Shown: positions 16,854-24,536, counted from the stretch's first letter. The stretch: DNA of 64,000 nt from Streptomyces lucensis JCM 4490 (GCF_014650035.1 NZ_BMUE01000021.1:39743-103742), one strand, 5' to 3'. Numbers and translations: made by a program. The notes: a model not told the origin generated them from the letters alone.

Positions 16854-17512
16854 GACAGGCGATGCCCGATCCCGCGTGCCGTGCCGATGCTCAGGCCGCT
16901 GCCCGCCGCACGCAGCTTGCGGCGCAGCCGGCTCAGGTACTGGTCCAGGGTGTTGTCGCTGACCTGGGCGCCCTCGGGCCAGCCGGCCCGCACCAGGTCC
17001 CGGCGGCGTACGAGGGTCCCGTCCGCCGCGGCCAGCGTGGCCAGCAGCCGGAACTCGGTGGGGGACAGGGCGGTGCGGGCACCGCGGACGGTCACGCAGT
17101 GGTCCACCGCGTCGAGGAACAGATCGCCGGCCGCGGTCACCGTCGTCCCGGCGGCCCGCTTGAGCACGGCGCGGAGCCTGGCGGCGAGCTCGGCGAGGTG
17201 GAAGGGCTTGGGCAGGTAGTCGTCGCCCCCCGCGGCGAAACCCGCCAGGCGGTCGGTGAGGTGGTGCCGGGCGGTCAGGAAGATGACGGGGGCGAGGAAG
17301 CCGTTGGCCCGCATCGCCTGGCACACGTCCCGCCCGTCCGCGTCGGGCAGGCCGATGTCCACGACCGCCGCCGCGACGCCGGTGGCGGCCAGCCGCAGGG
17401 CGGTGGCGCCGTCGGCGGCCGGGACCGGATCGAAGTCCTCCTCGTACAGGCCACGGCGCAGCACGTCACGCAGGGCGTGATCGTCCTCGACCACCAGGAT
17501 CCTCGGGTGCAT
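16850..17512 (-). CDS. OmpR-family response regulator
   Basis: 220 residues. Receiver with D10/D11 in VVEDDHALR, phospho-acceptor D52 in VVDIGLPDADG and lysine in DDYLPKPF; winged-helix C-terminus (TALSPTEFRLLATLAAADG ... NTLDQYLSRLRRKLRAAG). Its start lies inside the PAP2 gene (47-bp overlap) and its stop overlaps the kinase start by 4 bp, so the three are translationally linked. Candidate binding site: the GTTCAGG-N4-GTTCAGG repeat at 14449 upstream of the COG4705 gene. Confidence 0.92.
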   Translation of the reverse strand: MHPRILVVEDDHALRDVLRRGLYEEDFDPVPAADGATALRLAATGVAAAVVDIGLPDADGRDVCQAMRANGFLAPVIFLTARHHLTDRLAGFAAGGDDYLPKPFHLAELAARLRAVLKRAAGTTVTAAGDLFLDAVDHCVTVRGARTALSPTEFRLLATLAAADGTLVRRRDLVRAGWPEGAQVSDNTLDQYLSRLRRKLRAAGSGLSIGTARGIGHRLS

Positions 17513-18239
17513 GGTCCTCCGTCGGCAGCGCGGCCGGGTCGGTCGTACGGGTGAGGAAGGAGGCGGGCAGCAGGCAGGCGGCCGCGCACAGGCATGCCCC
17601 GAGCCAGCCGGCGGCGAACAGCCAGCCGCCCACGACGTCGGTGAACCAGTGCACCCCGAGGTAGATCCGGGTCAGCCCCACCGACAGGCCCCAGCAGGCG
17701 ACGGCGATCCGCAGTGCCGTGCCGGCGCGCGGGGCGCGCAGGGTCAGGGCGAGGACCAGCAGCCCGGCGGCCAGGGCGGCCGTGCTGGTGTGCCCGGACG
17801 GGAACGCCCAGCCGCTCGCGTGCGCCGCCCAGTCGTCCCGCGGCGGGCGCGGCCGGTGGACCAGCTCCATGACGCCGTACCGCACCAGCTGACCCAGCCC
17901 CAGGCAGACGAGGCAGAGGGCGGTGGCGCCCAGCCGCTGTCGTGCGGTGCGCCCGGCCACCACGCCTGCCAGGACAGCGAGCACGTACGGAACGGCACCG
18001 GTGCCGGTGTCGGTCACGCCCCGCGCCACCGCCAGGGCCGTCTCCGGCCGGTGACCGACCGCCCAGGTCAGCAGGCCGTGGTCCAGCCACAGCGGCGCAC
18101 CGCCCCGGCCGCCGGCGGCCATGCCCAGCAGGGCGAGCGCCGCCCACGCGCCGAGCCCGGCACTGCCGGCCGACTCGGCGACGTCCCCGCGGGTCACGAC
18201 GGTTCGCGAGGCGGGCACCCGGCCGGATGCCGGACTCAT
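17466..18239 (-). CDS. PAP2-family lipid phosphatase
   Basis: 257 residues from ATG 18239, overlapping the DedA stop by ATGA. Six hydrophobic helices. Acid-phosphatase signature: HRPRPPRDDW (motif 1, though the leading Lys of KX6RP is not evident), WAFPSGHTSTAALAAG (motif 2) and LTRIYLGVHWFTDVVGG (motif 3, with Arg, His and Asp present). Members of this family dephosphorylate undecaprenyl pyrophosphate, phosphatidylglycerol phosphate or phosphatidate at the outer membrane face. The pairing with DedA favours a lipid-carrier recycling role. The C-terminal tail overlaps the regulator gene. Confidence 0.88.
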   Translation of the reverse strand: MSPASGRVPASRTVVTRGDVAESAGSAGLGAWAALALLGMAAGGRGGAPLWLDHGLLTWAVGHRPETALAVARGVTDTGTGAVPYVLAVLAGVVAGRTARQRLGATALCLVCLGLGQLVRYGVMELVHRPRPPRDDWAAHASGWAFPSGHTSTAALAAGLLVLALTLRAPRAGTALRIAVACWGLSVGLTRIYLGVHWFTDVVGGWLFAAGWLGACLCAAACLLPASFLTRTTDPAALPTEDHAPEDPGGRGRSRPA

Positions 18240-18910
18240 CCGCGAGCCTCCTTCTCCCCGGCCCGCCTGCGGCCGCGGTACAGCTCGGAGGCGAGCGGGA
18301 GCAGCGAAACCGCGACGATCAGCGCGACCAGCGGCAGCAGATAGCGGTCCACGTCCGGGATCGAGGAACCCAGCACGTAGCCCGCCAGGGTCAGGCCGAC
18401 GCTCCACACCAGGCCGCCGACCGCCTGCCACACGGTGAACGCCCGGACGGGCACCTCCAGCGCCCCCGCCAGCGGATTGAGCACGGTCCGCACCACCGGC
18501 ACGAACCGCGCCAGCACGATCGCCTTCGCGTGCCCGTAGCGGCCGAGCAGTTCCTCGGCTCTCCTCGCGCCGTCACGCAGCCGTGCCGAGCGGCTGCGCG
18601 CCAGCAGGGCGCCGCCCGCCCGGCGCCCGATCAGATAGCCGCACTGGGCGCCGGCCAGCGCGCCGAACGCCGCCGCGGCCAGCAGCGGCCCCAGCGACAG
18701 CCGGACGCCGTGCTGCCCCGTGCCGGTGCACAGCAGGCCCGCCGTGAACAGCAGGGAGTCACCCGGCAGGAAGAAGCCGATCAGCAGGCCCGTCTCGGCG
18801 AACATCACCACACCGACCCCGAGCACACCGAAAGCGGCCAGGAGGGACCGCGCGTCCAGCGGGTTCACCGCGAGCTGCGACGATAGGGCCACGGGTGTGG
18901 TCATCGGCAT
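18236..18910 (-). CDS. DedA-family membrane protein
   Basis: 224 residues from ATG 18910, preceded by AAAGGA at a good distance; a second ATG lies 6 bp inside. DedA signature: GFFLPGDSLLFTAGLL near the N-terminus, GYLIGRRAG, and ARFVPVVRTVLNPLAGALEVPVRAFTVWQAVGGLVWSVGLTLAGYVLG with the conserved R-F-x-P-x-x-R. DedA proteins are linked to undecaprenyl-phosphate translocation and membrane homeostasis. It is the first gene of the operon DedA-PAP2-regulator-kinase and is divergent from BlaI-M56 across a shared double dyad. Confidence 0.88.
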   Translation of the reverse strand: MPMTTPVALSSQLAVNPLDARSLLAAFGVLGVGVVMFAETGLLIGFFLPGDSLLFTAGLLCTGTGQHGVRLSLGPLLAAAAFGALAGAQCGYLIGRRAGGALLARSRSARLRDGARRAEELLGRYGHAKAIVLARFVPVVRTVLNPLAGALEVPVRAFTVWQAVGGLVWSVGLTLAGYVLGSSIPDVDRYLLPLVALIVAVSLLPLASELYRGRRRAGEKEARG

Positions 18911-18982
18911 GAGTCCTTTCCGGGCGGACGACCGGAAGCAGGGCGACGGCACGCACGGCAACGGCACGCACGGCACCCGGCC

Positions 18983-19019
18983 GTCTACAATTCCGTAGAC
19001 TGTCTACCGCACTGTAGAC
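18983..19019. promoter_or_regulatory. Two BlaI/CopY-type operator dyads between dedA and blaI
   Basis: GTCTAC-N6-GTAGAC at 18983-19000 and again at 19002-19019, both perfect, separated by one base (GTAGAC-T-GTCTAC also forms a palindrome in the middle). The spacing and TAC/GTA cores fit BlaI/MecI/CopY winged-helix dimers. The site lies 25 bp before the BlaI ATG and about 73 bp upstream of the divergent dedA ATG, so BlaI probably represses itself, M56 and perhaps the dedA operon. Confidence 0.8.
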
Positions 19020-19043
19020 GATCGCGGGGTGAGGATCGTTCCC

Positions 19044-19412
19044 ATGAACCCGGAGAAGGACGAACGCCGGCCGGCGGGCGAACTGGAGGCCGCGGTGCTG
19101 GCCGCCCTGTGGGCCGCCGACGCCCCGCTCACCCCGGCGCAGGTCCAGGTGGAACTGGCCGCCGGACTGGCCCGGACGACCGTGACGACGATCCTGTCCC
19201 GCCTGTACGAGAAGGGCACCCTGGAACGGCAGCGGCAGGGCCGCGGCTACGCCTACCGCCCCATAGAGGACCCGCACGGCCTGACCGCCCTGCGCATGCA
19301 CAGCGAACTCGCCCGCGACAGCGACCGGGAGACGGTCCTGTCCCGCTTCGTCGCCCAGCTCAGCCCGGACGACGAGCAGGTGCTGCGCCGGCTGCTGGAG
19401 GAGGGCCCGTGA
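19044..19412 (+). CDS. BlaI/MecI/CopY-family repressor
   Basis: 122 residues from ATG 19044 (ribosome site GAGGA, 9 nt upstream); an in-frame GTG at 19029 is possible. Penicillinase-repressor winged helix: GELEAAVLAALWAADAPLTPAQVQVEL...GLARTTVTTILSRLYEKGTLERQRQGRGYAYRP, followed by a dimerisation tail (SRFVAQLSPDDEQVLRRLLEE). Members repress beta-lactam-resistance or metal genes and are inactivated by proteolysis triggered through an M56 sensor protease. The M56 gene overlaps its stop by GTGA, and the operator dyads sit directly upstream. Confidence 0.92.
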   Translation: MNPEKDERRPAGELEAAVLAALWAADAPLTPAQVQVELAAGLARTTVTTILSRLYEKGTLERQRQGRGYAYRPIEDPHGLTALRMHSELARDSDRETVLSRFVAQLSPDDEQVLRRLLEEGP

Positions 19413-20341
19413 CGCTCGTGGCGCTGCTGATCCCGCTGCTCCTGCCGTGGGCGGCGCTCGTGCCGGCCCGCCGCATCCTCGACCGCTGCCCGCCCGTGGC
19501 CGCCCTGTGGACACTCACCCTCTCGGCGCTGCTCCTCGCGGCCGGCACCATCGCGGCGCTCGGCACGCTCGCCCTGACCGGCCTGCTGGAGATCCCGGCC
19601 CTCGCCGCCCTCGCCGAGCTGGTGCGGCCGCTGCGGACGCCGTCCACGGCACTGGTCCCGCCCCTGGCCGCCGCGGCCGCCGGCCTCCTCGCGCTCGCCG
19701 CCCTCACCCTCGGCCGCTCCGTCGTGCGGCAGGCGGCGGGCCTGCGCACCGCCCGGCACCAGGCAGGCCGCCGGGCCCCCGCGGGAGACCTGTGCGTCGT
19801 CGAGTCCCCGCACCCCGACGCCTACGCGCTGCCCGGCCGCCCGCACCGCATCGTCGTCACCACCGCCATGCTGCGCAGCCTCGACGCGCGTGAGCGCGAG
19901 GCGCTCTTCGCGCACGAGCGGGCCCACAACACCGGCGGCCACCACTACTTCCTGGCCGTCGCCGAACTCGCCGCCCACTGCCACCCCGCGCTGCGCACGG
20001 TCCGCGAGGTCATCCGGCTGGCCGCCGAGCGGGCCGCGGACGAGGCCGCCGCCACCGCCGTCGGCGACCGGCGCCTCACCGCACACGCCATCGCCCGCGC
20101 CGCCCTGGCCGCGCACACGGCCGACGCCTCCCGGCCCGCGGTCACCCCCGCGGCCACCACGGGCCCCGTACCGAAGCGCGTGACCGCCCTGCTGTCACCG
20201 GCCCCCCGCACCCCGCGCGCCCTGACCTGGCTGGCCGCCCCACTGGCCGCCTGCGCCCTGCTGTCCTGCACGACCGCAGCGACCGCCGCACTCCACGTCC
20301 ACCAGGACATCGAGATCGCCCAGGGCGAGACCGGCTCCTGA
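19409..20341 (+). CDS. M56-family (BlaR1-like) membrane metallopeptidase
   Basis: 310 residues from GTG 19409, overlapping the BlaI stop. Three N-terminal hydrophobic segments, then a cytosolic zinc-protease region with HERAH in ALFAHERAHNTGGHHYF (HExxH) and a downstream glutamate in AAERAADEAAA. One helix remains near the C-terminus (WLAAPLAACALLSC). There is no penicillin-binding sensor domain, so unlike BlaR1 it does not sense beta-lactams directly. It probably controls BlaI stability in response to an unknown envelope signal. Confidence 0.9.
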   Translation: MTLVALLIPLLLPWAALVPARRILDRCPPVAALWTLTLSALLLAAGTIAALGTLALTGLLEIPALAALAELVRPLRTPSTALVPPLAAAAAGLLALAALTLGRSVVRQAAGLRTARHQAGRRAPAGDLCVVESPHPDAYALPGRPHRIVVTTAMLRSLDAREREALFAHERAHNTGGHHYFLAVAELAAHCHPALRTVREVIRLAAERAADEAAATAVGDRRLTAHAIARAALAAHTADASRPAVTPAATTGPVPKRVTALLSPAPRTPRALTWLAAPLAACALLSCTTAATAALHVHQDIEIAQGETGS

Positions 20342-20469
20342 CCACCCGTCACCGAACCGCCGGACAGTGTGAACACGGGGCGCCGGGCCGGCTTCGACAG
20401 CCGCCTCATCAGCACCTGAGCGACCTCGCGTCAGCGAGATCCCGCCCGCTCGCCGCGAGAGGAGTCAGC

Positions 20470-20545
20470 TCAAGGCCACACCAGGCAGTACGGCTGGTGC
20501 CCCGCCTCGTGCAGGCGGTGGGAGAAGTCCTGCCACTCGTGCAGC
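20470..20545 (-). pseudogene. Displaced 3' end of the element's target gene
   Basis: The reverse strand reads LHEWQDFS-H-RLH-E-AGHQPYCLVWP followed by TGA. It differs by only two residues (H for K, E for D) from the C-terminus of the intact gene at 43083, while many silent positions differ. This is the original chromosomal 3' end, cut off when the element integrated. It has no start and is not expressed as a protein. Confidence 0.88.
20522..20545. repeat. attL core (24 bp)
   Basis: Begins GAGAAGTCCTGCC and ends GTGCAGC; identical over 24 bp to 43135-43158. Sequences outside diverge, although the left flank remains alignable because both copies encode the same C-terminus. Junction between the chromosome (left) and the element (right). 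Confidence 0.85.
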
Positions 20546-20652
20546 GATTGGAAGAGGCTGCGCGCTGACCTGGGGCTTCTCGGTTAGACGTGCGTTGACC
20601 TGCGGAAACCCTTCTTGGTAGTTCTCACGGGTTAACGCCGTTTCCCGGGCCC

Positions 20653-20672
20653 ATGTGCCCTGGATGTGCCCT
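20653..20672 (+). repeat. Left arm-type integrase sites
   Basis: Two copies of ATGTGCCCT at 20653-20661 and 20664-20672, 11 bp apart, about 110 bp inside the left core. The same pair with the same spacing occurs at the right end (42986-43005). Confidence 0.7.
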
Positions 20673-20804
20673 CCGGGGACGTGGCTGGGGAGGCGCGTTC
20701 AGGCCCAGCTTTCGCGCCTAGGGCGCCGTGATGAGGGCAGTGATGCGGAGAAGGATCCCAGTCGGGCAGTGTCCGCGAGGCGTCTTGAGCTGTTTGGCAG
20801 GTGT

Positions 20805-20822
20805 ACCCGTACGCATACGGGT
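20805..20822. promoter_or_regulatory. Palindromic site upstream of the 209-residue protein gene
   Basis: ACCCGTA-CGCA-TACGGGT, a perfect 7-bp inverted repeat about 58 bp before the ATG. Candidate operator; no recogniser is known. Confidence 0.4.
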
Positions 20823-20879
20823 TGGATGAACGCGGGGCCGCTGCATGCGGTCGAATCCCAGTGAGGCAGGGTGGGGGCC

Positions 20880-21509
20880 ATGGTGACCTTGGCGAGTTCC
20901 CTGACGAGCGGTTCTGTGCGGGAGGCTTCTCGCGCCTTGCTGGAGCCGGGCGGGCAGGCCCGAACTGTCTCTGTCTTCGGGACCGAGGCGCTGTGCTTCT
21001 ACCGTCTGAACGAGGATGAGCATGCGCGGCGCGAGGAAGTCTCCGCCGCCAGGGTGGATAAGCTGCCCGACCTTGAGTGCCTGCTGACACTCCCGGTGGA
21101 CGTTCCTGTTCCGCTGCAATCGCTGGACTCGCCGGCGCGGCGGGCGGTGCGAGGGCTGCCGTCGGGAGCGGTGGAGCGAGACCGGAAGACGGTCACCCGA
21201 CGTGCCGTGCGGCCCCTGCAGGTGGATCTTGCTGTGGTTCGCGCTTCCGGGTGGCGCCTGGGCCTTGAGCGAGCGGGCCAATTTGCTCCCTTCTGCCGCC
21301 GGGCCATGCTGTTGGACCGTCTTCCAGCCCGACTGGATGAGGTCCTCGTCGAGGCCGACTTCTACGGCATCGGCGTGTTCGTCGCCTCCGGAGACGAGGT
21401 CGAGCTGGTACTGGAGCCGGAGGACTACAGGCCGCCCCGGCACACCGCTGCGGCCTGGTGGTTCGTCGAGGATGTATATCAGCGCCTACGCTCGGCGGCG
21501 GCTGTCTGA
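20880..21509 (+). CDS. Unknown 209-residue protein, element cargo
   Basis: ATG 20880 chosen; GTG 20871 in the same frame is possible. No family recognised. The N-terminal half is hydrophilic with several Arg/Glu clusters (ALCFYRLNEDEHARREE); the C-terminal half looks like a compact domain (VEADFYGIGVFVASGDEVELVLEPEDY ... AAAWWFVEDVYQRL) with an aromatic-rich end. Its 3' end overlaps the convergent TGT-like gene by 31 bp, so it may belong to the same functional unit. An inverted repeat at 20805-20822 lies about 58 bp upstream. Base composition is slightly less GC-rich than the host genes. Confidence 0.6.
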   Translation: MVTLASSLTSGSVREASRALLEPGGQARTVSVFGTEALCFYRLNEDEHARREEVSAARVDKLPDLECLLTLPVDVPVPLQSLDSPARRAVRGLPSGAVERDRKTVTRRAVRPLQVDLAVVRASGWRLGLERAGQFAPFCRRAMLLDRLPARLDEVLVEADFYGIGVFVASGDEVELVLEPEDYRPPRHTAAAWWFVEDVYQRLRSAAAV

Positions 21510-22711
21510 GCCGATGTCTTGGCGGCTTCGGGAGCGGTCGACGCCCATCGATCGAGCTGCGCCGGAGACTTGAACGCCTTCGGCTGCCTGATGGACGTGT
21601 TGATCAGTTCGTACTGATCGAGAGCTTTCTGGCAGCGGTCGAACCACCACTGCTGGCGTGCTGTGCCGGGCTTGACGGAAGTAAGGGCGCGCAGCCACTC
21701 CATGAGGACAGCGACGTTGTGGGCCGCCGCTGCGGCAGGAAGCTCGCCGCGGTTGCTTGTGAAGGCGTCCAGCGCGAGCTTGCCGGCGCAGGCCGAGCAG
21801 AAGCAGACCGGAGCGTGGGCGCCACCGTAACGCTTGGCGATCGTCTCGCCCAGGAAGAAGGCCATCAGGTCGGGGAAGAGAACGTGCGGTGACTGCACGG
21901 GGATGCTCTTGTTGGTCTGCGCTTTTTCGCCGGGGGCGATGATGTGCCGGTAGCGGCTGCTGGCGCCGAAGGCTGTGAAGGCGGCACCGAAGGCCAGGGC
22001 GCCGAATGCCGCGAGATCTGTGCGTAGCAGGGCAGCTCTGGGGACTTCCTCGATGACCTGCTTGAGATGACTTACGGCCTTGGCGTAACGGGCCAGGGGG
22101 TCCATCTGCCCGCCCAGCATGATGGCCTTCGGCCCCTTGATCATCCGCAGGTAGGCGATGAGCTGGCGGGTCGATTCCTCGTCGCGTAGCCAGGAGACAT
22201 CAACCGGAGCGGCGAAGATCACCTCTGGATCGTCGAGTTCCAGGACTCGTGTCACGGCGGCCCGGAGGGCATCGGAGTCCTCGCCCCTGATGTAGCCGGT
22301 GGGGGTCATGGGGAGCGTTGCTCCGGCGTCCCGCTGCTCGGCCAGAGACAGTTCCAGGGGATCGTCGAGGAAGAGCGTGGGCTCGGCGTCGTAGGGGAAG
22401 GGGTTCTCCTCGGTCGCGGCGCTGACCTCGTACACCGCCGGGTCGATCAGGAGCGGAGCGGCGTAGCCGTCCCGGTATCGCAGGGTGCCGGCCTTCTTCA
22501 CGGCGTCGATGCCACACAGGATGAGTCCACTGCGTGCCAGGTCGACCTGCCCCTGGACGTAGCCGAGCCGGGCGGTGCTGACCTGGATCAGCATGCGGCC
22601 CTGCAGACTGTTCAGGCTGTCCGGCCGGTCTCGCGCACCCACAGCGTCGGGAGGCTCGGTCAGATCGGAGCGTGGACGAGGCAGCGGGGCGGAACGGTCG
22701 GTCATGGTCAC
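21479..22711 (-). CDS. TGT-like (tRNA-guanine transglycosylase fold) protein paired with XRE-ImmA
   Basis: 410 residues; ATG at 22711 overlaps the stop of the XRE-ImmA gene (ATGA). C303-F-C305-S-A-C308 and H331 form CXCXXCX22H, exactly the zinc-site spacing of archaeal-type tRNA-guanine transglycosylases and close to bacterial TGT and DpdA. The region before it (VIFAAPVDVSWL, KAIMLGGQMD, ALAFGAAFTAFGASSRYRH) reads like TIM-barrel strands and a Gly-rich phosphate loop. TGTs swap guanine for a deazaguanine in tRNA, and DpdA does so in DNA. No queuosine or preQ0 genes are nearby, so the substrate is unknown. The fold assignment rests on motif and layout, not on a search. Confidence 0.72.
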   Translation of the reverse strand: MTMTDRSAPLPRPRSDLTEPPDAVGARDRPDSLNSLQGRMLIQVSTARLGYVQGQVDLARSGLILCGIDAVKKAGTLRYRDGYAAPLLIDPAVYEVSAATEENPFPYDAEPTLFLDDPLELSLAEQRDAGATLPMTPTGYIRGEDSDALRAAVTRVLELDDPEVIFAAPVDVSWLRDEESTRQLIAYLRMIKGPKAIMLGGQMDPLARYAKAVSHLKQVIEEVPRAALLRTDLAAFGALAFGAAFTAFGASSRYRHIIAPGEKAQTNKSIPVQSPHVLFPDLMAFFLGETIAKRYGGAHAPVCFCSACAGKLALDAFTSNRGELPAAAAAHNVAVLMEWLRALTSVKPGTARQQWWFDRCQKALDQYELINTSIRQPKAFKSPAQLDRWASTAPEAAKTSAQTAAAERRR

Positions 22712-23814
22712 CTTCGGAAGGCCGGGAATGATGATGAACCGGCGCCCTCGACGTACAGGCGCTGGAAGTCTTCAGGAAGCAGGTGCGCGCAGGCAGCCGC
22801 ATCCTCCAGAGTCATCTGGCGGTCGGTCAGCAAGGTGTGGACAAGGGCGGCGAGGCGCCGCGGCTGCTCTGGGGGGACATCAACAGGCTCTGCGGTCCGG
22901 TAGCCGAGCGCTGACATCTCGATCATCAGGGTGCGGTACTGCCACTCGCTGACGGCGTTGAGCGTTTGGGCACGGCGCAGCAGCGCGCTCATGGAAACCC
23001 CCCAAAGCCGCTTCAGCTCCGTCAGCCTGGCCAGATCGACGCCGTCGGAGAACGCCTGCCAGATATCGGAGGCAGGCATCAAGAACTCGGCAGCGAAGGC
23101 GTCGGCCTGCTTCTCCTGTGTTGACCCTGTGCCCGGCTCGTCATGCATCACAAGGTGACCCAGCTCGTGCGCGAGGCTGAAGCGACGTCGGTCGCCCGGT
23201 GCCCGGGTGTTGACCAGGAGCAGAGGTTGCCCGCCTTCTGCCCACTGGCTTACGGCGTCCAACAGGTCGCTGTCCAGGTCGCGGGTGATTACCAGTGCGC
23301 CGGCATGCTCCAGCACCGCGACTATGTCGGGCACCGGACCGGGGGTCATGCACCACTCCCTGCGGACTCGCCGGGCAGCGTCCTTCGGGGTGGTGAGGTC
23401 ATCCAGCGAGACCCTGAAGAAGTGTTGCGGGACTTGTGGCAATGCCGCTGCGGACGCCAGGCCGTTCAACTGAATCCGTGAGAGCGCCAAATGGGCGTGC
23501 ACGCGCCGCAGAGCGGAAGCAGACAGAGATGCTTTCTTGCGGTGGTGGACCAGACCCACTCCGATGCCGCTGACCTGCGGATCCAGGCACAGCAGCTCAG
23601 GAGGGTAGCCGAGCGCCGCTGCGTATAGCTCAAGACGCTCGCCAGTGACGACGAGACGACCAGCCTCCGCTCGGCTTACGTAGCCCTGAGAAACCGTAGT
23701 GCCACTCAGCGACGCCTTGGTCATAGCCGTGGCGACCTCAGCCTGCGTCAGCCCGCGGGACTCGCGCGCCAGCACGAGCATCCCGGGGTGCGCCCGCAGC
23801 TCAGCGATCGCCAT
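22708..23814 (-). CDS. XRE HTH-ImmA/IrrE (COG2856) metallopeptidase fusion
   Basis: 368 residues from ATG 23814 (AAGGTGG upstream); GTG 23826 is an in-frame alternative. N-terminal XRE helix-turn-helix (residues ~11-72: LARESRGLTQAEVATAM ... SQGYVSRAEAGRLVVTGERLELYAAALGYPPELL). ImmA/IrrE zinc peptidase with H216-E-L-G-H220 (FSLAHELGHLVMHDEP) and E234 in EKQADAFAAEFLMP. ImmA and IrrE cleave XRE repressors upon DNA damage; here repressor and protease are one chain, so self-cleavage or partner control is plausible. It overlaps the TGT-like gene, and a 12-bp inverted repeat lies just upstream. Confidence 0.88.
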   Translation of the reverse strand: MAIAELRAHPGMLVLARESRGLTQAEVATAMTKASLSGTTVSQGYVSRAEAGRLVVTGERLELYAAALGYPPELLCLDPQVSGIGVGLVHHRKKASLSASALRRVHAHLALSRIQLNGLASAAALPQVPQHFFRVSLDDLTTPKDAARRVRREWCMTPGPVPDIVAVLEHAGALVITRDLDSDLLDAVSQWAEGGQPLLLVNTRAPGDRRRFSLAHELGHLVMHDEPGTGSTQEKQADAFAAEFLMPASDIWQAFSDGVDLARLTELKRLWGVSMSALLRRAQTLNAVSEWQYRTLMIEMSALGYRTAEPVDVPPEQPRRLAALVHTLLTDRQMTLEDAAACAHLLPEDFQRLYVEGAGSSSFPAFRR

Positions 23815-23837
23815 ACACGACACCACCTTGTATCAGA

Positions 23838-23879
23838 CCTCGAAACAGTAGCACGAAATATTCCACGACTGATTCGAGG
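23838..23879. promoter_or_regulatory. Inverted repeat upstream of the XRE-ImmA gene
   Basis: CCTCGAAACAGT (23838-23849) and ACTGATTCGAGG (23868-23879) pair with one mismatch across an AT-richer 18-bp spacer containing GAAATATTCC, 24-65 bp before the ATG. It is a likely autoregulatory operator. Confidence 0.55.
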
Positions 23880-24053
23880 ACCTGAGCCCCCTCCGTAAAT
23901 CTCGACGTGCGGCGGACCTTCTGTGTGCTGCATCCGTTCCCTCCAGGGCCGGACGGGGGCTTCGGAGATGCCGTCGCGCGTGACACCAGGAGTAGCGTGG
24001 GAGCTGCGGGGCGGAGTCCCGTCGTCGCACCGGCCTACAGACGGGTGGTCATC

Positions 24054-24536
24054 ATGACCAGCTCGGACACACCACCTGTTCCCCGGCGTCTGCCCAGTGG
24101 CGTCCACGAGGCCGTGCGACCGGGATGTGCGCTTCTCCGGCTGGAGACGACCGAATCACGCAAGGGCGTCCTCGACGGCGCGTGGTGGCCGCGCTCGCGC
24201 GACATCGGCGCCGAGCTGCCCGCCCTGTTGAGTGCCCTCGTCGCCCACCTCGGCCCCGTGTCCCGTGTGGGGCTGGATGCCACCGCCTGGGCGGGTCTCC
24301 CGACGCGTATCGTCGTGGACGACCACGTGGTGCACATCGACTCCTTCCCGGTCGGTGACGACACGGTCCTGATCACCCGGGGCGACCGGGACATCTTCTC
24401 GCTGCTGGTCGTCCCGCCCGACGCGGCACCGGATGCCGCCCGTGCCGCGATGGCCCAGGCGGTCCGGGTGGACAACGTCAGCGACGCGGAACAGATCCTC
24501 ATCGACACCGGGAGCGGGCGTGGTCCTGTGGGCTGA
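24054..24536 (+). CDS. DUF5994 family protein 1
   Basis: 160 residues from ATG 24054; upstream open frame is not homologous. Carries the DUF5994 core LDGAWWPRSRDIGAELPALL (about residues 40-60), then alternating strands (VSRVGLDATAWAGLPTRIVVDDHVVHIDSF) and SLLVVPPDAAPDAARAAMAQA. Function unknown; Streptomyces genomes often carry several copies near STAS and PP2C genes. First of three on this element, and divergent from the XRE-ImmA gene. Confidence 0.82.
   Translation: MTSSDTPPVPRRLPSGVHEAVRPGCALLRLETTESRKGVLDGAWWPRSRDIGAELPALLSALVAHLGPVSRVGLDATAWAGLPTRIVVDDHVVHIDSFPVGDDTVLITRGDRDIFSLLVVPPDAAPDAARAAMAQAVRVDNVSDAEQILIDTGSGRGPVG

Larger units (their letters stand above)
20342..20879. other. 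Intergenic region holding the element's left end
   Basis: 20342-20469 is chromosomal; CTCGC/GCGAG inverted repeats at 20425-20438 and just after may form a bidirectional terminator. 20470-20545 is the displaced 3' end of the target gene with attL. From 20546 the DNA is element-derived and non-coding, holding the arm-site pair at 20653-20672 and an inverted repeat ACCCGTA-CGCA-TACGGGT at 20805-20822, a possible operator of the gene that follows. No other gene is seen. Confidence 0.65.
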
